The position numbers and the translations under genes are program-made. From NCBI GenBank assembly GCA_900753715.1, contig CAAEAE010000141.1:1-33395 (forward strand): a DNA stretch of 33,395 nucleotides, written 5' to 3'. The stretch is from an uncultured Roseburia sp. (GTDB lineage Bacteria; Bacillota_A; Clostridia; Lachnospirales; Lachnospiraceae). Shown piece by piece: positions 1-6,986 of the stretch (the first letter of the stretch is position 1; each line of letters begins with the position of its first letter). Below the pieces are notes generated by a model that was not told where the DNA came from, did not search any database, and saw nothing but the letters and a program-made list of their open reading frames with translations.

Positions 1-71
1 AAGTAGAAATCTACTACCGCTTCATCGGCAAAATCGACTGACCTTTCTTTTTTACCCAACAATATCTTTAA

Positions 72-701
72 TTAAGGGAGACGGGTGCCAGTATTCCGGA
101 CACCTCACTTTTAATTCCATTGGCAGAACTTCTTGGGGTAAGCGTGACAGAACTTCTGCTCTCAAAACGGCAGGAAGCCGCCCCGCTTTTAGACACCGCA
201 GAAGTTGAAACCGTTGTAAAAACTGCCATCCTCTATTCAGAGGAAAATGCCGAAAGGGCTTACATCACCAAAAGCCACTGGGGAATTCTCTACATTTTAT
301 CCGCAGTGCTCGGATTCCTTACACTATTTCTTGGCTATCTGCATGGATATCTATCCGAAATGTCCATCACCGGATTTTGTATGGGCGCCGCTTTTGGTGC
401 CTACTTTGTATTTTTTATCCGCACAAAACTGCCCCGGTATTACGATGAGAACCGCATTAACACATACACAGACGGCTTTTTCCAGCTAAGCATTCCGGGA
501 ATTTCCCTAAACAATGCCAACTGGCGTTCTATCATTGTCTCCGGCCGTATCTGGTCTGTGCTCGCCATGGTGCTGTTTCCGGCTCTTTCTCTGCTCCTGC
601 ACCAATTCTGCCCTGCATGGGTCTGGATTGAATGGGCTTTTTTCTTAGTTCTCACGCTGGGCGGACTGTTTATCCCGATGTATGTTATTGGGAAACGTTA
701 G
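72..701 (+). pseudogene. 5'-truncated XRE-type regulator with membrane domain
   Basis: The frame opens only after a TAA at 69-71. It reads RETGASIPDTSLLIPLAELLGVSVTELL, which is the second half of an XRE helix-turn-helix (the WExG-x-xPD segment and last helices). The first half of the DNA-binding domain, including the recognition helix, has no counterpart upstream. A TTG at 120 could start a 193-residue protein but lacks a convincing ribosome binding site. After a linker there are about four hydrophobic segments, with a loop (RINTYTDGFFQLSIPGISLNNANW) typical of Lachnospiraceae XRE membrane proteins. Nothing else recognisable lies in bases 1-68. I infer a gene that lost its 5' end; an intact gene using an unusual start is less likely. 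Confidence 0.65.
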
Positions 702-715
702 TTAAATACGGTATG

Positions 716-744
716 AAAAAACCGGGCACAGAGAAATCTGTGCC
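716..744 (-). terminator. Rho-independent terminator of the minus-strand decayed operon
   Basis: Arms GGCACAGA (725-732) and TCTGTGCC (737-744) form a perfect 8-bp stem with a GAAA loop. On the minus strand the stem is followed by CGG and six T residues (721-716). It lies downstream of the DUF2442 remnant and probably ended the transcript that begins at the TmrB-like gene. Confidence 0.75.
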
Positions 745-788
745 TGATGATCCTGAAATGATTCTGCCTTCAATTCTTTTCGCCACGT

Positions 789-870
789 CTATAGGACAGC
801 CCTCACTTTACTGAATTCAATCTCTAGCATATAATCCAGGTATTACTTTTGTAGCTATCGGCCTTAACAT
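789..870 (-). pseudogene. DUF2442-family remnant, frameshifted
   Basis: An ATG at 870 follows a strong AGGAGG (about 880-885) and encodes MLRPIATKVIP. After a one-base shift at about 837 the next frame gives DYMLEIEFSKVRAVL and then TAG (791-789). Together these match the first strand-turn-strand of DUF2442 proteins (typically 75-90 residues). The rest of the domain, normally continuing with a FDVKPYI-like segment, is missing. The fragment follows a DUF4160 remnant, the usual partner of DUF2442. The intact ribosome binding site suggests decay was recent. Family assignment is from remembered sequence patterns. Confidence 0.6.
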
Positions 871-940
871 CTGTCCCACCTCCTATTAAAATAACATCCA
901 TAAGAAACTCATATTTATTATATGCCTTTCTTACAACTAC

Positions 941-1161
941 TTACTTTAACGGCTCAATCTTAAAATATCCTTCTCCTGCACTCAACATGGTCCAGTTTGC
1001 CATTAATTCATCTTCATGAATCGCCATCCATGCAAGTAAAAGTTTTAACTGTTTATTCGGAAAATTTCCTTCAAGTATTTCTCCATCAACATATTATGTT
1101 TTCCTCCCCTTTCACTTTGCATCCGAACAATAATTCCATAAAACATTGATAATGCTGGCAA
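941..1161 (-). pseudogene. DUF4160-family remnant with internal deletion
   Basis: The minus strand encodes LPALSMFYGIIVRMQSERGGKHN from a TTG at 1161, then shifts frame and continues VDGEILEGNFPNKQLKLLL, AWMAIHEDELMANW, GEGYFKIEPLK and TAA at 943-941. Both parts match DUF4160 proteins: the FYGIIxxM start and the LEGxxPxKQLKLL-HxDEL-W-FKIEPL end. The central PHIHxxY segment, about 15-20 residues, is missing at the junction near 1103, and the reading frame is broken there. It begins 6 nt after the stop of the deaminase remnant, so it belonged to the same transcript. DUF4160 proteins are short (about 80-90 residues) and of unknown role. Confidence 0.65.
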
Positions 1162-1167
1162 TTCTTT

Positions 1168-1398
1168 TTACAACCACCACTCCGGTGTCAGTTCTCCCAG
1201 TGTCACAACTCTACCGGTCTCATAATCCATCATAATTTCGATATCCCGATAATTTTCCGGCATAAGCTGCGTCATAAACTCACGGCAGGCTCCACATGGC
1301 GGGATTGCCTTGCCGTCTCCATCAATGGCAATCACCCGCTTAATGACATCTTCCCCATTCGTAATCATGTTAATATAGACAACTTTTAATATATCCAT
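1168..1398 (-). pseudogene. N-terminally truncated cytidine deaminase-family gene
   Basis: The 76-residue frame contains PCGACREFM, the second zinc-ligand motif (PCxxC) of the cytidine deaminase fold, then the C-terminus ending LGELTPEWWL. Intact members are about 130-140 residues and carry the first zinc ligand and catalytic glutamate in a CAE motif upstream of the segment that here reads NMITNGEDVIKRV. That half is absent; the text before NMITNGE (MDILKVVYI) does not match the family. With one of three zinc ligands and the proton-shuttling glutamate missing, the product should be inactive. It begins one base after the flavodoxin remnant's stop. Confidence 0.75.
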
Positions 1399-1399
1399 A

Positions 1400-1748
1400 T
1401 TATAAATTTTCGCCAATATCCTCAAGTTCTTTTATCGCTTCTACATCTTTTGCAAGTTCATCTCTTGCATTAGCATAGTATGACTTTTGAAAAAGCATAT
1501 TCCATGACAAGTAATCCGCCATACAGTCAAATTGCCTGCAAATCAGCTCATATTGGATACTATCAACTGGCGCCCCCCCTACAATAATTAAACCAATCTT
1601 TTTATTTTTCAATTGCAATCCACGGCAATAACATTTATCAATTATAAGCTTTAACTGTGCCGACATTCCCCACCAATATACAGGTGTTGCAAAAAGAATC
1701 ATGTCCGCTGCCCTTTCTTGCACTTCCGTTTATAATTACAATTTTCAT
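1400..1748 (-). pseudogene. Flavodoxin/NADPH-dependent FMN reductase-like gene with out-of-frame internal deletion
   Basis: An ATG at 1748, preceded by GGAG at about 9 nt, encodes MKIVIINGSARKG, the FMN-phosphate-binding start of the multimeric flavodoxin family. The frame is then lost. In another frame the gene resumes at about 1715 with ADMILFATPVYWWGMSAQLK and runs to GENL-TAA at 1402-1400. The region between, normally about 55-60 residues including a Cys-rich CKGCGxC segment, is deleted. The remaining 107-codon frame could start at a GTG (1723) but would lack the phosphate loop. It lies 21 nt downstream of the TmrB-like gene, so the two were likely co-transcribed. Confidence 0.75.
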
Positions 1749-1769
1749 ATGATTAATCTCCTACACCTT

Positions 1770-2279
1770 CTACTCCACTGCCAGAATTTCTTCCACGATT
1801 TCTTCCGGGGACTTTCCGACAGTGTAAATATGAACCGCACGGCTGTCATTTTGCTGCGCCTCTAAGCACATTCCGATATTTTCCATGCACCAGCAGCCTT
1901 CTTCTTCCCCTCGCTTTAAAATTCTGTCATGAATGGTCTGCCAATCTCCATCCAGAAAAATATAACAAACCTTTATGTTATCTTCCCGCAGCCGCTTAAT
2001 GATATCCGTATAAGATTCTTCCATTACAAGTGTCATTGGTACAATAATATCGCCATCATATCTTCTATCAATGTCTTTTAACAATTGATAATTCGTTTCT
2101 CTCCACAGCGGATAGCCCTCAAAAATAATACTGTCCTTACACTCCTTCGGGTAGTTGTCCCTTACTGCATTTCCAACCTCTTCCGCATCAAAAATATGCG
2201 CCTTCGCCAGCTTTTTCTGTAATGTTTCTGCAACGGTGGATTTTCCTACTCCGTATGCACCATTAATCCAATAAATCAT
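1770..2279 (-). CDS. TmrB-like AAA/P-loop nucleotide-binding protein
   Basis: This 169-residue protein opens with MIYWINGAYGVGKST, a Walker A loop (residues 7-15) placed at the extreme N-terminus as in small P-loop kinases and the TmrB tunicamycin-resistance family. VCYIFLDGDWQTIHDRILKRG (about 104-124) fits the segment before the LID in kinase-like folds. The start has AGGAG at about 9 nt. It seems intact, unlike the four remnants behind it. Substrate cannot be read from sequence; resistance or small-molecule phosphorylation is inference from family. It is probably the first gene of the transcript ending at the terminator near 725. Confidence 0.7.
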   Translation of the reverse strand: MIYWINGAYGVGKSTVAETLQKKLAKAHIFDAEEVGNAVRDNYPKECKDSIIFEGYPLWRETNYQLLKDIDRRYDGDIIVPMTLVMEESYTDIIKRLREDNIKVCYIFLDGDWQTIHDRILKRGEEEGCWCMENIGMCLEAQQNDSRAVHIYTVGKSPEEIVEEILAVE

Positions 2280-2400
2280 CCTGTTTCTCTCCTATTTTTC
2301 GTCTTCCCCATTTATTTTAGTCTGCGTTTTTGCACTGCCACCGGCACAGAAGCAAAAAATCTATCACACATTATAACGATTTCAAAAGAACAATTCAACC

Positions 2401-2438
2401 GGACAAAACAAAAGCAGCCCCTCCAGAGCGGGGGCTGC
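2401..2438 (-). terminator. Terminator of the alcohol dehydrogenase gene
   Basis: GCAGCCCC (2414-2421) pairs perfectly with GGGGCTGC (2431-2438). On the minus strand the stem is followed by TTTTGTTTTG. It begins about 28 bp after the dehydrogenase stop codon. Confidence 0.85.
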
Positions 2439-2466
2439 CTTCGTAAAATCGATATGATTTAAAAAA

Positions 2467-3612
2467 TTACATAATCTTGCGGAACAATGCCTTCAAATCT
2501 TCTACACTTGCATCTTTTGGATTTCCCGGTGCGCAGGCATCTGCGTGTGCAGACTCTGCAAGGAACTGAAGGTCTTCTTCTTTGATAGCATCCAGTTTTG
2601 TCGGGATTCCAACATCTACAGAAAGTTTTCTTACCGCATCAATTGCAGCTTTTCTGTACTCATCCTGTGTCATGGAATCAACATCTTTTACCCCCATTGC
2701 ACGGGCAATCTCACGATATTTTTCTCCGGTGCAGTCCTGGTTGTATTCCATTACAATCGGGAGCATCATAGCGCATGCAACGCCGTGCGGTGTATCATAA
2801 ACAGCACCCAGTGTATGTGCCATGGAATGTGCGATTCCAAGACCTACATTTGAGAAGCCCATGCCTGCAATATACTGTCCAAGAGCCATTCCCTCACGAC
2901 CTTCTTTGGTGTTTTCAACAGCGCCGCGAAGAGATTTGGAAATCAGTTCAATCGCTTTCAGATGGAACATATCTGTCATTTCCCATGCTGCTTTTGTCGT
3001 GTATCCCTCAATCGCATGTGTCAATGCATCCATACCGGTAGAAGCGGTCAGTCCCTTTGGCATGGAGGACATCATCTCCGGGTCAACAACTGCGATGATT
3101 GGCATATCATGCGGGTCAACACATACAAATTTACGTTTTTTCTCTACATCTGTGATTACATAGTTGATGGTAACCTCTGCGGCTGTTCCTGCGGTTGTCG
3201 GAACTGCGATAATCGGAACGCAGGGTTTCTTCGTCGGAGCGGTTCCCTCGAGACTTCTCACATCCTCAAATTCCGGGTTTGCAATGATAATTCCGATTGC
3301 TTTTGCCGTATCCATGGAAGAACCACCACCGATTGCAATGATATAATCAGCACCGGATTTTTTAAATGCTGCTACTCCGTTCTGTACATTCTGGATGGTC
3401 GGGTTTGCCTTGATATCAGAATAAATTTCATATTTGAGACCTTCTTTTTCCAGAATATCTGTCACTTTGCTTGTCACGTTAAATTTAATCAGATCCGGGT
3501 CGGAACATACAAATGCCTTTTTAAATGCATGTGCTTTTGCCTCATTTGCAATCTCTGCAATTGCACCTGCTCCGTGATAAGATGTTCCATTCAAATTAAT
3601 TCTGTTTGCCAT
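2467..3612 (-). CDS. Iron-containing (group III) alcohol dehydrogenase, FucO-like
   Basis: The 381-residue protein has the length and motifs of group III Fe-dependent alcohol dehydrogenases such as lactaldehyde reductase or 1,3-propanediol dehydrogenase. GGGSSMD at 95-101 binds the NAD(P) pyrophosphate. The four expected metal ligands are D195, H199, H262 and H276, within GMDALTHAIEG, GIAHSMAHTLG and DTPHG. I chose the ATG at 3612 (MANRINLNG) because AAAGGATG lies about 9 nt before it; a longer frame to 3681 adds 23 residues without family similarity. It likely reduces a short aldehyde or ketone in fermentation. A TetR-family gene upstream in the same orientation suggests local regulation. 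Confidence 0.9.
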   Translation of the reverse strand: MANRINLNGTSYHGAGAIAEIANEAKAHAFKKAFVCSDPDLIKFNVTSKVTDILEKEGLKYEIYSDIKANPTIQNVQNGVAAFKKSGADYIIAIGGGSSMDTAKAIGIIIANPEFEDVRSLEGTAPTKKPCVPIIAVPTTAGTAAEVTINYVITDVEKKRKFVCVDPHDMPIIAVVDPEMMSSMPKGLTASTGMDALTHAIEGYTTKAAWEMTDMFHLKAIELISKSLRGAVENTKEGREGMALGQYIAGMGFSNVGLGIAHSMAHTLGAVYDTPHGVACAMMLPIVMEYNQDCTGEKYREIARAMGVKDVDSMTQDEYRKAAIDAVRKLSVDVGIPTKLDAIKEEDLQFLAESAHADACAPGNPKDASVEDLKALFRKIM

Positions 3613-3653
3613 AATGATTCCATCCTTTCTGCGTGATACGCACCTCACCTTTG

Positions 3654-3681
3654 TTATTATCTTAACAATATTCAGATGCAA
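3654..3681 (-). promoter_or_regulatory. Possible promoter of the alcohol dehydrogenase gene
   Basis: On the minus strand TTGCAT (3681-3676) is separated by 16 bp from TAATAA (3659-3654), about 40 bp before the start codon. The match is moderate. The -35 element lies beside the inverted repeat at 3685-3726. Confidence 0.35.
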
Positions 3682-3684
3682 AAA

Positions 3685-3726
3685 AAAGTTACAGAATCCG
3701 CCAAATGTAACGTTTTCTGTAACTTT
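3685..3726. repeat. 12-bp perfect inverted repeat: operator and/or tetR terminator
   Basis: AAAGTTACAGAA (3685-3696) is the exact reverse complement of TTCTGTAACTTT (3715-3726), with an 18-bp spacer containing a third partial half-site, AATGTAAC. It lies between the TetR gene and the dehydrogenase, just upstream of the dehydrogenase's likely -35. On the minus strand the hairpin runs into a run of T residues (3687-3681), so it may also terminate the TetR transcript, although the stem is AT-rich. Sequence alone does not separate the two roles. Confidence 0.6.
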
Positions 3727-3778
3727 AGTAATATGTTCTAAATTCCCATATTCGTATTTGTCAAAAATGCCCGCTGCA

Positions 3779-4366
3779 TCAGCTTAGAATCTCAAGTCTG
3801 ACCAGCAGTTCTGCCACTTTCCCAGGCATCCCATCGACGATAATCGCTGCAAGTTCTTCCGGCGTGCAGATAAGCCCGTCTGTCACCCATTTGACCGTCA
3901 TGTAGATAGAACTCTGGCAGTACATTTCCAACATATAATGCATATTCTCCTGCGGAACTCTGCCAGTCTTTTCATAAATCAGATTTTCATAAAACTGCAA
4001 AATCAGTTCAAAATCATGCTGCCTCAGTGAATTCTGTTCGTCGTAACGGAATGCAGTCGCGAAAAAAATCTGCTCCTCCCTGATATAAGTAAACTTTTTA
4101 ACCAGCGCATCATAAACCGTTCTTCCACGTCCCATATGTTCAAAAGATTTTACAAGCAGCTTATCAAAGTACCAGTTAATCAAATCATATTTATCTAGGA
4201 AATTCCGGTAAAACGTCTGTCTGGTAAGTCCACACTTTTCTGTAATCTGCTTTACCGTAATATTTTCTACAGAAGTAGTCTTCATACATTCTTTCATCGC
4301 ATATGCCAGCCGGTATTTTGTTTTTTCACCCTTTGTTAGAATTATCTCTTCTCCTGATTTTGTCAT
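3779..4366 (-). CDS. TetR/AcrR-family transcriptional regulator
   Basis: Residues about 15-60 form a TetR DNA-binding domain: KYRLAYAMKECM, ENITVKQITEKCGLTRQTFYRNFLDKYDLINWYF. The C-terminal all-helical part (PEELAAIIVDGMPGKVAELL) resembles the DhaS-like TetR group that includes dihydroxyacetone kinase regulators. I prefer the ATG at 4366 (MTKSGEE, 195 residues) because GAGGGG precedes it closely; an upstream ATG at 4381 has no visible ribosome binding site. Its neighbour in the same orientation is the Fe-alcohol dehydrogenase, and a perfect inverted repeat lies between them. Control of the dehydrogenase is therefore likely but inferred. Confidence 0.8.
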   Translation of the reverse strand: MTKSGEEIILTKGEKTKYRLAYAMKECMKTTSVENITVKQITEKCGLTRQTFYRNFLDKYDLINWYFDKLLVKSFEHMGRGRTVYDALVKKFTYIREEQIFFATAFRYDEQNSLRQHDFELILQFYENLIYEKTGRVPQENMHYMLEMYCQSSIYMTVKWVTDGLICTPEELAAIIVDGMPGKVAELLVRLEILS

Positions 4367-4518
4367 TTTTCCCCTCTTCATATTGATTTTTCACGGCAGA
4401 CACAGCCTCTATCACATAATATAACATATCGCGACTATTATAGCTATCCCGGATTCATTTAACAGATAACTTCCAAGCCGGGTTCCATTTGTCAGAAAAA
4501 AAATAGTACAACTGCTTA

Positions 4519-4547
4519 TTGACAACTTCAACTTATGGTGATAAACT
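4519..4547 (+). promoter_or_regulatory. Sigma-A promoter of the T-box/BASS transcript
   Basis: TTGACA (4519-4524), a 17-bp spacer, then TAAACT (4542-4547). Transcription would start at about 4553-4556, just before the T-box stem I. Confidence 0.75.
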
Positions 4548-4550
4548 ACG

Positions 4551-4827
4551 ATGCAAATGATAACGACACTGCGTTGAAGAGGAAAAGTATCAGGATGAAA
4601 AGGTACAGAGAGCTGCCGGTTGGTGCGAGGCAGTCCGGCTCTCCTGAGAAAATCACCTCAGAGCTTTCAGACCAAACGATATTCTCCAGTAAGTCTGAAC
4701 GACTGATAACCGTTACCTTATCACATATTGATGGATATGTAACCGAGTGGTTGGTTTTTACCAACAATGAGAGTGGTACCGCAGAGGAAAATGACCTTTG
4801 TCTCTTAATTGAGGCAAAGGTTTTTTT
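4551..4827 (+). promoter_or_regulatory. T-box riboswitch, predicted isoleucine (AUC) specifier
   Basis: All main T-box parts are visible. Stem I has lower helix GAGG (4579-4582) with CCTC (4656-4659), then AGTA (4586-4589), upper helix TCAGGA (4590-4595) with TCCTGA (4642-4647), and the distal AGAGAGC...GGTTGGTGCGA element (about 4607-4628). The specifier loop reads GAAA-ATC-A (4648-4655). In the usual GAAN-codon-purine register this gives AUC, isoleucine. The T-box core GAGTGGTACCGC is at 4771-4782; its UGGU pairs with a discriminator A, which fits tRNA-Ile but not tRNA-Asn (G73). A terminator follows. A 100-codon frame through this region (4535-4837) is not a protein. Uncharged tRNA-Ile should allow expression of the transporter. 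Confidence 0.88.
4794..4827 (+). terminator. T-box regulatory terminator
   Basis: ACCTTTGTCTC (4794-4804) pairs with GAGGCAAAGGT (4811-4821), with one G-U pair, followed by seven T residues. The T-box core upstream would form the competing antiterminator. Confidence 0.85.
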
Positions 4828-4862
4828 ATTTTATTAAATCTATTCTGAGGAGGAAATTAGAA

Positions 4863-5813
4863 ATGAAAGTATTAGAAAAAATCAGTGACTTTTTCGGAAA
4901 GTACATGGCAATCATCGTTCTTGTTGTTGCCGCTTTGGCTCTGTTTGCGCCCAAAACGTGCCTGTGGATTCAGACCTCATGGGTAAATTACCTTCTGATG
5001 ATTGTGATGTTCGGTATGGGACTTACCTTAAAGTTAGAAGACTTTAAACTTGTCTTTACCCGCCCGAAAGATGTCCTGATTGGCTGTATCGCTCAATTTA
5101 CCATTATGCCGCTTCTTGCATTTGCTCTTGGAAAAATTTTTGGTCTTGATGCGGCATTGTTAGCAGGTGTTGTTCTGGTCGGAACCTGTCCGGGCGGAAC
5201 TTCCAGTAACGTCATTACGTATCTGTCAAAAGGGGATGTCGCCCTCTCCGTTGGAATGACAAGCGTGAACACACTTTTAGCTCCGCTTCTTACACCGGCC
5301 ATTACCTACCTTCTTCTGAGAACGACCGTCACAGTAGATGCGGTAAGTATGTTCCTTTCCATTATCAAAGTAGTCATCATTCCGATTGCTTTGGGCTTTA
5401 TCATCAACAAACTGTTCGGAAATGTAACGCAGAAACTCGTCAAGGTTCTTCCTTCTGTTTCCGTTATTGCCATCTGTCTGATTGTCGCTGCCGTTGTATC
5501 CCACAACTCTGAAAAAATTATGACTACTGGTGTCATTGTATTTGCGGTTGTTATCCTGCATAATCTTTTAGGCTACGCATGTGGCTTTGGACTGGGAAAA
5601 CTGCTTCATATGAGTACACCGAAAACAAAAGCCATTTCCATCGAAATCGGTATGCAGAACTCCGGTCTTGCCACTTCCCTTGCCGGAACCGCATTCCCGG
5701 ATTTAGCTATGGCAACTGTTCCTGGCGCAATCTTCTCCGTATGGCATAATATTTCAGGCGCCATTCTTGCGAATATTTATAACCGCTGGACGGACAAAGC
5801 TGAGAACAAATAA
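4863..5813 (+). CDS. BASS-family (bile acid:sodium symporter-like) transporter
   Basis: The 316-residue membrane protein has 9-10 hydrophobic segments and the BASS signature features: GMGLTLKLEDF near the third helix, the GTCPGGTSSNVITYLSKGDVALSV crossover (about residues 105-128), and IEIGMQNSGLATSLA near the C-terminal crossover. I start it at the ATG at 4863, after GAGGAGG; a longer frame to 4809 runs through the T-box terminator. Members of the family move bile acids, pantothenate, ketopantoate, pyruvate or other 2-oxo acids with sodium. The isoleucine T-box suggests a branched-chain 2-oxo acid or related isoleucine precursor as substrate, which is inference. Its last 60 bp overlap the convergent XRE gene. 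Confidence 0.85.
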   Translation: MKVLEKISDFFGKYMAIIVLVVAALALFAPKTCLWIQTSWVNYLLMIVMFGMGLTLKLEDFKLVFTRPKDVLIGCIAQFTIMPLLAFALGKIFGLDAALLAGVVLVGTCPGGTSSNVITYLSKGDVALSVGMTSVNTLLAPLLTPAITYLLLRTTVTVDAVSMFLSIIKVVIIPIALGFIINKLFGNVTQKLVKVLPSVSVIAICLIVAAVVSHNSEKIMTTGVIVFAVVILHNLLGYACGFGLGKLLHMSTPKTKAISIEIGMQNSGLATSLAGTAFPDLAMATVPGAIFSVWHNISGAILANIYNRWTDKAENK

Positions 5814-6308
5814 CCCTATTCCCGCTACCATCACCACCACAAAAAGTGCTGTCAGAAATTCCAGACTGTATGTTTCGATAAAGTACCGGTAGCTGTATGC
5901 TGTATCGTTGCTGCTCCACTCGTACCAGATTTCTCCGTTTCCACCATAGACAGCACGTGGAACCATCACTTTGATGCAACGCGACAAAATATAAATTACA
6001 AAGTTGCCGAGAAACCCAAACGCCATCATACAGATGGTGGCAATTTTTTTCCCTCTCCCGCCTGCTGCCGCAGGAGCTTCCTTTGCAGGCGGGATTTCTG
6101 TTTCACTTTCATATTCTTCATTTAGCAGATAATCCGCCGAAACTGCAAAAATTTTGCTCAATTGTACGATATTTGACGCGTCAGGAAGTGCCGTTCCACT
6201 CTCCCAGCGGGAAACCGCCTGTCTTGATACCTCCATTTTCTCCGCAAGCTGCTCCTGCGTCATCCCCTGCTTTTTTCTCAGATATAAAATTTTTTCTGAC
6301 AGCTTCAT
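5754..6308 (-). CDS. XRE-family regulator with two membrane segments
   Basis: The 184-residue protein starts with a clear XRE helix-turn-helix (MKLSEKILYLRKKQGMTQEQ to WESGTALPDASNIVQLSKIF, residues 1-65). An Ala/Pro-rich linker follows, then hydrophobic segments at about 88-108 and 150-172. GGAGG lies about 9 nt before the ATG. This layout is common in Firmicute membrane-tethered regulators that sense envelope state, but no partner is obvious. The final 19 codons plus stop lie antisense within the 3' end of the BASS gene. The C-terminal tail may therefore be a secondary extension past an older stop. It follows the ABC/HD genes and may have its own promoter at 6366-6394. Confidence 0.8.
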   Translation of the reverse strand: MKLSEKILYLRKKQGMTQEQLAEKMEVSRQAVSRWESGTALPDASNIVQLSKIFAVSADYLLNEEYESETEIPPAKEAPAAAGGRGKKIATICMMAFGFLGNFVIYILSRCIKVMVPRAVYGGNGEIWYEWSSNDTAYSYRYFIETYSLEFLTALFVVVMVAGIGLFVLSFVRPAVINIRKNGA

Positions 6309-6375
6309 AGAAATCTTCCTCCGTCTTTTTTTCTTTCATCGTACAGGAAAGCGCCTGAGAACGCCATCATACAGA
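6019..6375. repeat. 16-bp direct repeat pair within and upstream of the XRE gene
   Basis: AACGCCATCATACAGA occurs exactly at 6019-6034 (inside the XRE gene) and 6360-6375 (upstream, spanning the proposed -10). The coordinates given span both copies. Confidence 0.6.
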
Positions 6376-6394
6376 CCTGACATCTGCGCAACAA
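6366..6394 (-). promoter_or_regulatory. Possible promoter of the XRE gene
   Basis: Minus-strand TTGTTG (6394-6389), a 17-bp spacer, then TATGAT (6371-6366), about 58 bp before the ATG. The -10 lies within one copy of a 16-bp direct repeat (6360-6375) whose other copy (6019-6034) is inside the XRE coding region. Confidence 0.45.
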
Positions 6395-6398
6395 AAGG

Positions 6399-6941
6399 TT
6401 ACATCCCCTGCTTCCGGTAAAATTCTGCCATCTGAAGAAACTCCTCCTGCACCTTCCGGTACGGCTGTTCTGCTACGTCCGGTTCCGAAAAAAGAGCGTC
6501 TGCGCTGCGGTCTTCCTCCCCCTCCATCAGATACTTTAACTCATAGTCTAGCATCGCATCGTCAATCTGCTTCCACTGGTTATTTTCCTCGTCACTCAAA
6601 TCGCCAAGCCCGAATTTTTTCCAGATGACCTGCATCATCTTATCTTCAATCTCAAGGTAGTTCGACAAATGACATTTTACAGGTCTGATAATATCCGAAA
6701 TATATGCCTCGCTTGCGTCATGCAAAAGACAGGCAAACTGCACCCGCTTGGAATACGCTCTCGCCCTCGCTTCCTTCGCACAGTTGACGGAGTGCTGTCC
6801 CACCGTATAGAAGCTTCGCAGATGCCCGCCGCCCCTGCACAAAAGGCTTAACGCATGCGCAATATCCTCCATGCGGATATCGTCCTCCGTCATATTCATA
6901 GGGTCAAATTTGTGTCCGGTATAGGTTGTCATCGTATTCAT
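6399..6941 (-). CDS. HD-domain phosphohydrolase (YfbR-like)
   Basis: The 180-residue protein carries the HD superfamily metal site: H50 in TVGQHS, the H74-D75 pair in LLHDASEAY, and a later aspartate in QIDDAMLDYEL (about 125-135). Size and the HDASEAYISDIIRPVK segment match YfbR-like nucleotidases/phosphohydrolases that act on 5'-deoxynucleotides, though the substrate here is not proven. AAGGAGG lies 7 nt before the ATG. It starts 45 bp after the ABC exporter gene and is probably in the same transcript. Confidence 0.85.
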   Translation of the reverse strand: MNTMTTYTGHKFDPMNMTEDDIRMEDIAHALSLLCRGGGHLRSFYTVGQHSVNCAKEARARAYSKRVQFACLLHDASEAYISDIIRPVKCHLSNYLEIEDKMMQVIWKKFGLGDLSDEENNQWKQIDDAMLDYELKYLMEGEEDRSADALFSEPDVAEQPYRKVQEEFLQMAEFYRKQGM

Positions 6942-6986
6942 GGCGGTCTCCTCCTTGCAATTTAATACGGCTATTGTAACAGTCTG

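Noticed and set aside
1..17. GTAGA/TCTAC dyad resembling a Cas12a repeat stem
   Set aside because: The dyad has only two bases between its arms, so it cannot form the hairpin, and there is no repeat or cas gene.
750..788. Frame reading IDVAKRIEGRIISGSSG after the DUF2442 remnant
   Set aside because: It looks vaguely coding but matches no family I recognise and runs into the terminator; it may be the mutated end of DUF2442 or chance.
2545..3636. Several plus-strand open frames up to 224 codons
   Set aside because: They are antisense to the well-conserved alcohol dehydrogenase and have no family resemblance or ribosome binding sites.
4535..4837. 100-codon open frame on the plus strand
   Set aside because: It lies entirely within the T-box riboswitch, covering stem I, the specifier loop, the T-box core and the terminator; the codons follow RNA structure, not protein constraint.
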